From the NCBI GenBank assembly GCA_035496935.1, contig DATJED010000003.1:62001-126000 (forward strand): a DNA stretch of 64,000 nucleotides, given 5' to 3'. The position numbers and the translations under genes are program-made. How positions within the stretch are numbered: the stretch's first letter is position 1; each line of letters begins with the position of its first letter. Below the pieces are notes generated by a model, which was not told the DNA's origin, did not search any database, and saw only the letters and a list, made by a program, of their open reading frames with translations. Origin of the DNA: Pseudopedobacter sp035496935. GTDB taxonomy: Bacteria > Bacteroidota > Bacteroidia > Sphingobacteriales > Sphingobacteriaceae. Shown in pieces: positions 43,971 to 52,293 of the stretch.

Positions 43971-46871
43971 ATGAAGAAAATATGCCTTGCTTTTTCAATG
44001 TTATTCTTTTTTATCGAGGTAAAAGCGCAAATAGGAATCCCGCAGATTAATAACTACAGTAGCCGGCTTTATAAAGGAGGAACCCAAAACTGGGAAATAG
44101 CACAGGATAGAAACGGAATAATGTATTTTGCCAATAACGAGGGCTTGTTATCCTACAATGGCAAATTTTGGAAATTATACCCGCTTCCGCATAAAACAGT
44201 TGTACGTTCTTTAAAAATTGATAGTAGCGGTAAAATATACGTAGGCGGGCAAGATGAAATAGGATATTTTTTCCCTAATGAGATGGGTTTGCTGAAATAT
44301 CATTCTTTAAAAGAGCTTATTCCAATTAAAGAAAGACTATTTGCAGATGTGTGGGATATTTTCATCAATAAACAAACGGTTTTTTTTAGGACATCTTCAA
44401 AAATTTTCGAGTTTAGCAAGGGTGCTTTCAAAGTTTATAAAGCACAGGGAATATGGCAATATCTGGGTGTGGTGGACCATAAAGTATTTGCGCAGGACAC
44501 TTCAATAGGGTTATTGCAGTATAAAAATGGTCTTTGGAGTACCGTGTCGCATCATCCCGATTTCAAAAGTGTTTCAATAACATCTATTTTAAATTATAAT
44601 AGTGATACGTTATTAGTTAGTACATTAAAAAATGGACTTTATCTACTTGCAGGAGAAAGTTTAACAAAAAAAGTTGATAATACACAATCTCTTTTTATTA
44701 AAAATAGGATATACGATGCGATAAGCCTAAGAGATGATTTGTTCGCTTTTGCCACCAATTCTGCAGGTTGCTACATTGTAAATAAACGGGGAGATATAGT
44801 ACAAAGTTTTAGCTACAAAGAAGGTCTCCAAAAAAATAACATTAGGAGTGTTTTTTTAGATAAAAACCAAAATTTGTGGCTTGGTTTAGATGATGGAATC
44901 GACTTTGTTGCTTTTAATAATGCTATAAAATACATCTATCCGGATGCAGCAAAACAAACCAGTAGCTATGCCACCCAAATACTTGATAATTATCTGTATG
45001 TGGGAACTTCAAACGGACTGTATAGTGCAAAAATCGAAACTAAGTTTAGCGATATAAGCTACTCACATCAGCCCTTTGCCGAAATACCCAACCTGCAGGG
45101 ACAGGTTTGGAATTTAAATACCATTAACAGAAAGTTATTGGTTGCCCATGAAGAAGGTGCTTATGTTGTTAACAACAATAATGTCGAACAGCTTTTTCGT
45201 TACCCCGGAACATGGATGTTTGAGGCACTTTCTTCGTCTTTTCCTTCTAAAGAGATTATTGCCGGAACATATAATGGATTATATCACATCAGTTTTGAAA
45301 ACGACCGGTTTATTGGCAAAGGAGATATAAAGGGTTTTGGCGCATCTATGCGGTTCATTTTATATGACCATGATACCAACACGATCTGGGCTTCCCACCC
45401 TTACCGTGGTGTTTATAGATTTAAGCTGTCAGCTGATAAAAGCAAGATTGAAAAAACTTGGCTTTACACAAATAGCAACGGCTTGCCTTCTTCATTATAC
45501 AACTATGTTGCAAGAATAAAAAACAGAATTGTGGTAGCAACCCAGAAAGGAATTTATGAGTTTGATGAAGCGGAACAGAAATTCTCACCTTCTAAAACCC
45601 TGATTCCTATTTTAGGAGAAAATGTTTATCAGTATCTAAATGAAGATAACGATGGAAATATTTGGTTTGTAACAAATAAAAAAATAGGCGTGGTGGATTT
45701 TCACCGAAAAAATAAAGGTAAAAATTTCACTGTTGTTTATTTCCCAGAGCTAACTGCTAAAGCAGTACCCGGTTTTGAAAACATTTATCCATATAATAAA
45801 GAAAACGTTTTTATTGGTTCAAACACAGGGCTAATACATATCAATTATCTAAAATACCTCGAAAACATCAAACCTTTAAACGCTGTATTAACACATGTTA
45901 AAGCCATAGGACTCAAGGATAGTGCAATTTTTGGAGGCTACTTCTTAAATGGAAATACTATTGTTGATAAGCAGAATAAAAAGTATATCCCAATACTTCC
46001 GTACGAAAATAATTCGCTTCATTTCGAATATTCCTCAACCCTTTATGAACAATTAAACAGTATAGAATTTAGTTACCAACTTAAAGGTTTCGATAAAGCT
46101 TGGTCTGATTGGAGCGCTAAAAGCGAGAAAGATTATACGAACTTACCTGCCGGTTCATACACCTTTACGGTAAAAGCGAGAAACAATTTAGGTAACGAGT
46201 CTGTAGCTTCCTCCTATTCCTTCATCATCCTTGCCCCGTGGTATCAAACTTGGTGGTTTTATCTGGTTTGTTTAATGTTGGTTTGTGTTTTGATTTTTTT
46301 ATTGATACAAAGGCAAAAAAGAAAACACCTTAAAGAGCAGGAATATCTAAAAAAATCATATCAGCTTGAAATTGAGCACAATGAGAAAGAGATTGTGAAG
46401 CTTCAAAATGAAAAATTAGAAAGCGAGATAAACTTTAAAAGCAAGGAATTAGCTACCGCCACCATGCATTTAATGCAACGCGGTAAACTTTTATCTAAAA
46501 TAAAGGAAGAGTTAATACCAATTGTAAAAACCGAGGATCTGGATGAAAGCCCGGAAGAGTTTAAGAAAATTTTAAGCTTGATTAACGATTCTGAAAGAGC
46601 TGATGCTGATTGGGACAGCTTCGCCATTCATTTTGATCATGTACACTCTAATTTCTTAAGCAAGTTAAAAGAAAGAGTCCCGAGCTTGAGCGGTAACGAT
46701 TTAAAACTCTGCGCCTACTTAAAAATGAACTTAAGTTCAAAAGAGATTGCCCAGCTAATGAGTGTGAGCAATAAAGCAGTTGAGGTAAGTAGGTATCGTT
46801 TACGGAAGAAATTGGGTGTTTCATCAGACACTAATTTGTTTGATTATTTGATAGAAATTACCTCCGTTTAA
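43971..46871 (+). CDS. Membrane-spanning PUL regulator: beta-propeller sensor, YYY domain, LuxR-type HTH
   Basis: A one-protein sensor and regulator of the type found at Bacteroidota PULs. A signal peptide (MKKICLAF to VKAQ) leads to a periplasmic sensor of about 730 residues with Reg_prop-like propeller blades (NLWLGLDDGIDFV, NIWFVTNKKIGVV), then a YYY domain (ENNSLHFEYSS to YTFTVKARNN). A single transmembrane helix lies near 758-780, a coiled coil near 785-840, and a C-terminal LuxR-type HTH from about 905 (LSGNDLKLCAYLKMNLSSKEIAQLMSVSNKAVEVSRYRLRKKL). There is no histidine kinase. It is divergent from susC and probably its activator; the ligand is likely a beta-glucan oligosaccharide. Confidence 0.88.
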   Translation: MKKICLAFSMLFFFIEVKAQIGIPQINNYSSRLYKGGTQNWEIAQDRNGIMYFANNEGLLSYNGKFWKLYPLPHKTVVRSLKIDSSGKIYVGGQDEIGYFFPNEMGLLKYHSLKELIPIKERLFADVWDIFINKQTVFFRTSSKIFEFSKGAFKVYKAQGIWQYLGVVDHKVFAQDTSIGLLQYKNGLWSTVSHHPDFKSVSITSILNYNSDTLLVSTLKNGLYLLAGESLTKKVDNTQSLFIKNRIYDAISLRDDLFAFATNSAGCYIVNKRGDIVQSFSYKEGLQKNNIRSVFLDKNQNLWLGLDDGIDFVAFNNAIKYIYPDAAKQTSSYATQILDNYLYVGTSNGLYSAKIETKFSDISYSHQPFAEIPNLQGQVWNLNTINRKLLVAHEEGAYVVNNNNVEQLFRYPGTWMFEALSSSFPSKEIIAGTYNGLYHISFENDRFIGKGDIKGFGASMRFILYDHDTNTIWASHPYRGVYRFKLSADKSKIEKTWLYTNSNGLPSSLYNYVARIKNRIVVATQKGIYEFDEAEQKFSPSKTLIPILGENVYQYLNEDNDGNIWFVTNKKIGVVDFHRKNKGKNFTVVYFPELTAKAVPGFENIYPYNKENVFIGSNTGLIHINYLKYLENIKPLNAVLTHVKAIGLKDSAIFGGYFLNGNTIVDKQNKKYIPILPYENNSLHFEYSSTLYEQLNSIEFSYQLKGFDKAWSDWSAKSEKDYTNLPAGSYTFTVKARNNLGNESVASSYSFIILAPWYQTWWFYLVCLMLVCVLIFLLIQRQKRKHLKEQEYLKKSYQLEIEHNEKEIVKLQNEKLESEINFKSKELATATMHLMQRGKLLSKIKEELIPIVKTEDLDESPEEFKKILSLINDSERADADWDSFAIHFDHVHSNFLSKLKERVPSLSGNDLKLCAYLKMNLSSKEIAQLMSVSNKAVEVSRYRLRKKLGVSSDTNLFDYLIEITSV

Positions 46872-46943
46872 ATACGTTTAGAAAACATTACTTGAAATAC
46901 TAAGTGATAACCAATATTTTTCTTATCCAACCGTTCATAAAGA

Positions 46944-47612
46944 ATGCTTTTATCATTTATAAACATACTTTTAATCAGCATTTTAACGTGGTTTCCTATA
47001 GCAGGACAGCCCGTGTTTAAAAACGGGAAACAAACGCTAAACCAATTTTTAGATGCAAATATGGTTTACCCTTGGTACGCAAAACAGAATTGCATTCAAG
47101 GCACTATAAAAGTTGCTTTTCGGCTCAATAAAAATGGCGAACTGTTTCACGTGGAAGTAAAAGAGGGCTTGGGTGTAGATTTAGATGGTGAAGCGCTACG
47201 GTTAATTAAGCTAACAAACCACAAATGGGCAATTCCAGAAAATTATAATGAGAATACAGACATCGTTATCCCAGTAAGGTTTTCCTTAAAAAATTACGAT
47301 TGCGATAGGGTTTCTAAGCAGGAAACGGAAAAAGCAATTGCTTTATACCAAACCCGGCAAGCTTTGGAAGACGTAGTAACCAACTATTACCAGAACAAAA
47401 CGGCAGGTAAAGCCAACGTAAAAAACGAACAAGAGATTATCCGGCTTAAAGCCGATTTAGGTTTTGATGAAGAATTGGTAGCCGAAAAACTAGCCGAAGC
47501 AAAAAAAATGCTGAAACAAGGTGACAAAGACGGTGCTTGCAAAGTGCTAAATTTTATCAAGAACATCGGTTTTGCTGATGCGGATGAGCTGATTGCAGAA
47601 AACTGTAAATAA
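46944..47612 (+). CDS. Secreted protein with a TonB C-terminal-like domain
   Basis: The N-terminus (MLLSFINILLISILTWFPIAGQ) looks like a signal peptide or short anchor. Residues about 30-115 (FLDANMVYPWYAKQNCIQGTIKVAFRLNKNGELFHVEVKEGLGVDLDGEALRLI) resemble the TonB_C fold (VxFxVxxdGxvxxvxvxxS pattern). A charged helical tail follows (ETEKAIALYQTRQ, KAKKMLKQGDKDGACKVL-like repeats) to residue 222. It lacks the Pro-rich spacer of a true TonB, so an energy-transducer role is doubtful. It lies 72 bases after the PUL regulator. Confidence 0.65.
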   Translation: MLLSFINILLISILTWFPIAGQPVFKNGKQTLNQFLDANMVYPWYAKQNCIQGTIKVAFRLNKNGELFHVEVKEGLGVDLDGEALRLIKLTNHKWAIPENYNENTDIVIPVRFSLKNYDCDRVSKQETEKAIALYQTRQALEDVVTNYYQNKTAGKANVKNEQEIIRLKADLGFDEELVAEKLAEAKKMLKQGDKDGACKVLNFIKNIGFADADELIAENCK

Positions 47613-47626
47613 ACTATCTTAGCGCT

Positions 47627-48013
47627 ATGAAATGGACGCTTCGTTTTTTTGCTTTTTTAGATTTATTGTCTTTTTTCTTCATGTTTGATCAGGGAATGTT
47701 GCAATTACAATCTCTTTTTACCAGTGAATCTTTTACCATTAACGAAGTTTTTTCGAGATTTTTGTTTGTTCTGGTTTGGATAAGCATGTTAGCAAGTACT
47801 GCGCTTTTAGCCATCCCTAAAAAAGCCGGAATAATTGTTTATTATTTCCAAATCATCCCTAGGTCTATCTTTTTGGCCTTTTCTTTCGGTTTTATCTCTT
47901 TTTTAAGTTATTTCATCAGCTCGCCAAATCTCGAAAGCATTTTAATGCCTATTATAATTTTCGCAGAAATGCTGAGGATTTACCGTAGTTACCAATTACA
48001 GAAACAGTTGTAA
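47627..48013 (+). CDS. Small hypothetical membrane protein
   Basis: 128 residues with about four hydrophobic helices (FFAFLDLLSFFFMF, FLFVLVWISMLASTALLAI, IIVYYFQIIPRSIFLAFSFGFISFLSYFI, ILMPIIIFAEML) and a basic tail. I do not recognise a family. It follows the TonB-C-domain gene by 14 bases and is probably co-transcribed; a bidirectional terminator follows. Confidence 0.6.
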   Translation: MKWTLRFFAFLDLLSFFFMFDQGMLQLQSLFTSESFTINEVFSRFLFVLVWISMLASTALLAIPKKAGIIVYYFQIIPRSIFLAFSFGFISFLSYFISSPNLESILMPIIIFAEMLRIYRSYQLQKQL

Positions 48014-48046
48014 AAGCAATCCACCGTCTTCAACTGGGATTGCTTT
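48013..48046. terminator. Bidirectional terminator hairpin
   Basis: AAAGCAATCC (48013-48022) and GGATTGCTTT (48037-48046) form a perfect 10-bp stem between the convergent membrane-protein and barrel genes. Confidence 0.75.
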
Positions 48047-48049
48047 AAT

Positions 48050-48946
48050 TTATTTTGTTAACGATTTATAAATAAAATTGTAGGTAAGTCCGGCAGAGCC
48101 GTAGTGAGATTTTCCGATGTTTCTTCCGTCAACAATTGCTCCTCCGCCAAAGCTCAGGGCTAGGTTTCCATCAATCGGTGCATAAATTGTACCGCCAACT
48201 TTTGTATAATTGACCCTTACTGCCGGGAAAAAATTTGTAAAACCGGGTCTAAAAATATCAACTCCGCTGGTAGAAGTTTGGTTGCCCACTTGTCCCGAAA
48301 TATAAAATCTTGGCGTTGCCAAACCAATTTTAAGCTCGCTTAAAACAGCATTTGGAACCTCTGTAGTTCTAAAGCTGTAACCCACTTGCCCGGTAATAAA
48401 AAAACCTCTTTCGTCTTTAAAATGTGCCAACAAAAATCCATTATAGGTAGTTGCCTGGTTACCAATGGCAATAAAGGACTGCAAACTAGAGACAACGCTA
48501 TAATTGCTTAAAGGCGTCGTGATGCCTGCCCCCGCTTGAAAAGCTACATGTCCTTTTTTTGCAAACTGGTATTTTGCGAAAGCACTAATATCCTGCGCCC
48601 CGTCTTGTGTGTTTGTGTAACCCAAACCGCTCAAAGTAGCCGCATCTGCCGAACCGAAAGTTTTTATAAAGGGAATATTTACAGTTACATCTAATTTGTC
48701 CGATACGCCGTAAATTCCGTAGATGTTGAAACTATTAACAGAAACTTCTTTAAAAACAGGAATTTCATCTATTGGTTCTGGAAATAAAAAAGCACTTTTA
48801 TAGTGTTCATGCGTGGTTGAAAAGCTAAGACCTCCACCGTGTTTTCCTTGCATAAATCCGGTTAACGGGCTTTGTGAAAACACATTAACGCCAAAACCCA
48901 GTACAATGCAGGTACTTAAAATTGCTGATTTGGTAAATATTTGCAT
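48050..48946 (-). CDS. Predicted outer-membrane beta-barrel protein
   Basis: A signal peptide (cleavage after VFSQ) is followed by about 275 residues of alternating strands (VDVTVNIPFIKTF-like, ISAFAKYQFAKKGHVAFQAGAGITTPL, GFFITGQVGYSFRT, NLALSFGGGAIVDGRNIG), typical of a 12-strand-type OM barrel or transporter-like family. An N-terminal histidine/glycine-rich stretch (GKHGGGLSFSTTHEHY) could bind metal, but that is speculative. It is transcribed alone and is divergent from the FAS1 lipoprotein gene. Confidence 0.65.
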   Translation of the reverse strand: MQIFTKSAILSTCIVLGFGVNVFSQSPLTGFMQGKHGGGLSFSTTHEHYKSAFLFPEPIDEIPVFKEVSVNSFNIYGIYGVSDKLDVTVNIPFIKTFGSADAATLSGLGYTNTQDGAQDISAFAKYQFAKKGHVAFQAGAGITTPLSNYSVVSSLQSFIAIGNQATTYNGFLLAHFKDERGFFITGQVGYSFRTTEVPNAVLSELKIGLATPRFYISGQVGNQTSTSGVDIFRPGFTNFFPAVRVNYTKVGGTIYAPIDGNLALSFGGGAIVDGRNIGKSHYGSAGLTYNFIYKSLTK

Positions 48947-49174
48947 CTTAATTTATTGGTTTAGATTTAATTTTTAATAATTCGGATTTTTTGTTTCAAT
49001 GTATGTTTGTAATATTACATTGTTTTGTGTAGAAATACGAAATAATTTATTCAATAAATTTATTTTTTTTGCGAAAGTAAAAACTTAAACATATATCATA
49101 CGTATATTCTTGAAAAAACATACAGGTTTTTTTCAGATAAAGCAACAATTGATTGAAATATTAACCTTTAAAGG

Positions 49175-50182
49175 ATGAAACAAAATAAACCTATAAAATC
49201 ACAATTTAAAACAGCAATTTTTGCGACGCTAATTTTAACAACTTCTATCATTTCCTGTAATAAAGACAACACCGATGTTTTGCCTACGATTATGCAATTT
49301 GCAGTTGGTTTGCAGGATCTTAGCCAGTTTGAGGCTTCCGTGATAAAAAGCGATAAGGTAATTGCGCTATCTAATAAAAACACGGCGCCTAGTTCCAACG
49401 GCGATTTCACGATATTTATGCCCACAAACCAGGCCTATGAAAAAATCGGATTGACAAACCCGCAAGACTTAAATGTTTTGCAAACACCGTTTTTAGCGAG
49501 CGTATTACAATATCACTTAAGCAACGGAAACACTAAGGACGAAGCTTTAACTAGCGGAAGCACTATCCCTTCTTTATTGGGTGGAACTGTTATAAAAAGG
49601 ATTATTATCAGGAACAACGAGAAGTATATAAACGGCTCTAAAATAATAGTTACCAACACTAAAGCAGAAAACGGCACAATACACGTCATCGATCGTGTTT
49701 TATTGGCTTCCGGTACGGATATAGCGCATACCGCAACGTTTTTTGCAGAAGGTAAAGCCTTTGTAAAACCAGAGTTAAGCTTCCTATCAGAAGCGATTGC
49801 TTATTGCGATTTAGCGAACGAGTTATCAGACAAAACTGAAAGCTATACTTTTTTTGCGCCAACAGACCAGGCTTTTAAGGATTTAGGGAAAATTTTGGGG
49901 GTATCAATTAACCAGCCATTAGACGTTAGAAAAATTGATAAAGCTACGTTAAAACAGGTTTTATTAAACCATGTTATAGATGGCACCAGCAGGTTCACGT
50001 CTGAATTATATCCCGGCAATGCGCAAGTTTTAAGTGGTAGGAACCTAATTTTGGGTGAGTATAACCAAGGTTTGTTAAGTGTTAAAGGTGCTGGAAATAA
50101 TGTTGCCGCAAATATGGTAATCCCCGATATACAAACTACAAACGGCGTTATGCACATAATCGATAGTGTGCTTCTGCCTTAA
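49175..50182 (+). CDS. Lipoprotein with two fasciclin (FAS1) domains
   Basis: A lipoprotein signal ends in IISCNKD (Cys near 28). Two FAS1 repeats follow, roughly 35-175 and 185-335. Each carries the H1 motif (FTIFMPTNQAYEKIG; YTFFAPTDQAFKDLG) and the closing NGTIHVIDRVLL / NGVMHIIDSVLLP motif. FAS1 proteins act in surface adhesion or polysaccharide contact. The gene ends 18 bases before the second 33-base palindrome. Confidence 0.88.
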   Translation: MKQNKPIKSQFKTAIFATLILTTSIISCNKDNTDVLPTIMQFAVGLQDLSQFEASVIKSDKVIALSNKNTAPSSNGDFTIFMPTNQAYEKIGLTNPQDLNVLQTPFLASVLQYHLSNGNTKDEALTSGSTIPSLLGGTVIKRIIIRNNEKYINGSKIIVTNTKAENGTIHVIDRVLLASGTDIAHTATFFAEGKAFVKPELSFLSEAIAYCDLANELSDKTESYTFFAPTDQAFKDLGKILGVSINQPLDVRKIDKATLKQVLLNHVIDGTSRFTSELYPGNAQVLSGRNLILGEYNQGLLSVKGAGNNVAANMVIPDIQTTNGVMHIIDSVLLP

Positions 50183-50200
50183 TATACGAAGGAGAAAATT

Positions 50201-50233
50201 AGACTTACGAAGTTTCAAAAACTTCGTAAGTCT
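50201..50233. repeat. 33-base palindrome, copy 2 (FAS1 / alcohol dehydrogenase convergent gap)
   Basis: Arms AGACTTACGAAGTTT and AAACTTCGTAAGTCT are perfectly complementary around CAA. It matches copy 1 at 32205-32237 apart from two bases, and like it sits between convergent genes. Confidence 0.85.
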
Positions 50234-50268
50234 TAGAGGCTGTTTCTTGGCAGGTAGCCTTGCTCCAC

Positions 50269-51429
50269 TCAATAACTCATTTCCACTATTTTTTCAACGT
50301 CGTCGGGAGTTAATCGTTTATATTCTCCTAAGCCCATCCAGCCTCTTTTTGTGAATCTTTCAGCAATTTTTTGCGCAGTGCCTTCGTAGTCTTCGGTATA
50401 ATCTGAAAGTTTGGTAGCGATACCTAAGGATTTAAAAAATTCTTCTGTTTTATAAATAGCGGCTTTTGCAATGGCATCTGTATCTCCTTCGACTATGCCC
50501 CAAACCCGTTTTCCGTATTGCGCCAGCTTTTCGCGTTTGCTCTCAAAATTGTAACGGTAATGGCTTGGTGCAATTACGGCTAAAGTTCGGGCGTGGTCGA
50601 TGCCAAACTGTGCGGTAAGTTCATGTCCCATGGCGTGTACGGCCCAATCCGTTGGAACGCCTTTTTGTATTAATCCGTTTAAGGCCATGGTACAACACCA
50701 CATAAAATTAGCCGCTGCATCATAATTTGATGGATCGTTGGTAATAACAGGGGCAACCTCAACTAAAGTTTGCATAATGCTCTCGGCTATTCTGTCCTGC
50801 AATGCAGCACCAGTTGGATAAGTCATATATTGCTCTAAAACATGGGTAAAGGCATCTGTAATCCCATTTGCCAACTGCCTTTGTGGAATAGATTTAACCA
50901 CTTCAGGATCAAGGATAGAAAAAGCAGGGAATAAACCCGGACCACCCATTCCTAATTTTTCCTGTGTTTCTTTACGGGTAATTACCGACCCTGAATTCAT
51001 TTCTGAACCTGTTGCCGGTAAGGTAAGCACTGTCCCAAAAGGCAGACCTGTTTCAGTTTTTATGGCATTTTTTAAGATATCCCAAGGCGAATCACCTTTG
51101 TACAGTGCCGCCGCCGATAAAAATTTGGTGCCGTCAATTACAGAACCTCCGCCCACGGCAAGCATATAAGTTATGTTTTCTGATTTGATGACTTTCAATG
51201 CGTCCATTAAAATCTCATATTCAGGGTTTGCCGGGATTCCGCCGAACTCAACCACCTCAAAATTTTTAAGGGCGCTTTTAACCTGCTCATAAATGCCATT
51301 TTTTTTAATGCTTCCGCCGCCGTAAAGCATCAATACCTTTGCATTTGCCGGGATTTCCTGAGCAATTTTTTCTATCTGTCCTTTTCCAAAAATTATTTTT
51401 GTTGGATTTTTAAATTCAAAGTTTAACAT
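50269..51429 (-). CDS. yqhD: Iron-containing (YqhD-type) alcohol/aldehyde dehydrogenase
   Basis: An NADPH-preferring reductase of short and reactive aldehydes. The coenzyme domain shows GGGSIKKNG (37-45) and AVGGGSVIDGTKF. The metal ligands correspond to the YqhD set: Asp192, His196, His265 and His279 (NGITDAFTHVLEQY, DWAVHAMGHE, GIDHART). The 386 residues are normal. It is a single gene between the palindrome and a 215-base upstream gap. The exact substrate is uncertain; a detoxification role is inferred. Confidence 0.87.
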   Translation of the reverse strand: MLNFEFKNPTKIIFGKGQIEKIAQEIPANAKVLMLYGGGSIKKNGIYEQVKSALKNFEVVEFGGIPANPEYEILMDALKVIKSENITYMLAVGGGSVIDGTKFLSAAALYKGDSPWDILKNAIKTETGLPFGTVLTLPATGSEMNSGSVITRKETQEKLGMGGPGLFPAFSILDPEVVKSIPQRQLANGITDAFTHVLEQYMTYPTGAALQDRIAESIMQTLVEVAPVITNDPSNYDAAANFMWCCTMALNGLIQKGVPTDWAVHAMGHELTAQFGIDHARTLAVIAPSHYRYNFESKREKLAQYGKRVWGIVEGDTDAIAKAAIYKTEEFFKSLGIATKLSDYTEDYEGTAQKIAERFTKRGWMGLGEYKRLTPDDVEKIVEMSY

Positions 51430-51622
51430 CTCTCTATTTTTTTAAATCAATTGCTCATAATAAGCATTTTCATGTTAATGTATTTAGGCGCCGTCACACT
51501 TTGACAACCATTTTACTTTTGTATCCCCCACATTTATCAAACCATTTTTCTGTCAACCTAACATTTAATTGTAAAACGAGTTAAATTGCCGAGGCTATCC
51601 TGCGTTAATATAAACTGTTTGC

Positions 51623-51630
51623 TATATTTG
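51623..51630 (+). promoter_or_regulatory. -7 box for the small four-helix membrane protein
   Basis: TATATTTG matches TAnnTTTG 15 bases before the ATG at 51645. No -33 match at standard spacing. Confidence 0.35.
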
Positions 51631-51644
51631 TTAAAAAAACAATT

Positions 51645-52073
51645 ATGTACACAGGATTACTGCACCTCCATTCAATATTAAGATACGTTGTCTTAATATT
51701 AGTTTTGCTTTCAATTTTTCAGGCTTTTACCGCCGGCAACAAGCCTTACACTCCGGCTAATAAAAAAGTAAACTTGTTTGCTTTAATTAGTGCGCATACG
51801 CAATTGTTAATAGGTTTAGTTTTGTATTTCATCAGTCCAAAAGTGGATTTCTCTCAAATGAGCGATCCCATAACCCGATATTGGAATGTGGAGCATATTA
51901 GTATGATGATTTTGGCAATTGTGTTGATTACAATCGGCTACTCAAAATCTAAGAAAGCTATTGAGGCAAAAGCCAAGCACAGAGCCATTTATATTTATTA
52001 TACAATAGCAATTGTGGTTGTACTATTGGCAATTTTTACCATGAAGGATAGAAACCCTTGGTGGAATATGTAA
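51645..52073 (+). CDS. Four-helix membrane protein (often labelled cytochrome b-like)
   Basis: 142 residues with four helices: LLHLHSILRYVVLILVLLSIF, LFALISAHTQLLIGLVLYFI, VEHISMMILAIVLITIGY and IYIYYTIAIVVVLLAIF. Histidines within or next to helices 1, 2 and 3 (HLHS, SAHTQ, EHIS) could ligate heme, which may be why relatives are called cytochrome B, but this is unproven. It sits just upstream of the trp attenuator, with its own -7 box and no clear terminator after it. Confidence 0.65.
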   Translation: MYTGLLHLHSILRYVVLILVLLSIFQAFTAGNKPYTPANKKVNLFALISAHTQLLIGLVLYFISPKVDFSQMSDPITRYWNVEHISMMILAIVLITIGYSKSKKAIEAKAKHRAIYIYYTIAIVVVLLAIFTMKDRNPWWNM

Positions 52074-52092
52074 GATAAAAATCAAAAAAATT

Positions 52093-52121
52093 TTTGGAAG
52101 TCGATTTTCTTTATATTTTTG
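52093..52121 (+). promoter_or_regulatory. Promoter of the trp operon
   Basis: TTTG at 52093-52096 and TATTTTTG at 52114-52121 are 17 bases apart, a good -33/-7 pair. The start site would fall only a few bases before the leader-peptide ATG at 52129. Confidence 0.65.
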
Positions 52122-52128
52122 CGAAGCA

Positions 52129-52203
52129 ATGAATAATACAAACAATACAAACAGATGGTGGTGGCAAGGTAAAAACCTAGCTTCGGTAACCGTATTTGTA
52201 TAA
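52129..52203 (+). CDS. trpL: trp operon leader peptide
   Basis: A 24-codon frame (ATG 52129, TAA 52201) too short for standard ORF lists. It contains three consecutive tryptophan codons in NRWWWQG at positions 10-12, the hallmark of transcription attenuation: ribosome stalling at the TGG run when charged tRNA-Trp is scarce would prevent formation of the downstream terminator. It lies immediately after the promoter, with almost no 5' untranslated region, and 35 bases before the terminator stem. It would control trpE-trpG-trpC. Confidence 0.85.
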   Translation: MNNTNNTNRWWWQGKNLASVTVFV

Positions 52204-52237
52204 TTAATAGAACTTAATCCAAACCTAAACAAATATG

Positions 52238-52268
52238 AACCCGACGCTAATCCGTCGGGTTTTTTTTT
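52238..52268 (+). terminator. trp attenuator terminator
   Basis: AACCCGACG (52238-52246), loop CTAATC, CGTCGGGTT (52253-52261), then a run of Ts to 52268, 26 bases before trpE. GC-rich in an AT-rich context. I could not derive a unique antiterminator helix by eye. Confidence 0.88.
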
Positions 52269-52293
52269 GATAAAGATTTGTAAAACATAAAAG

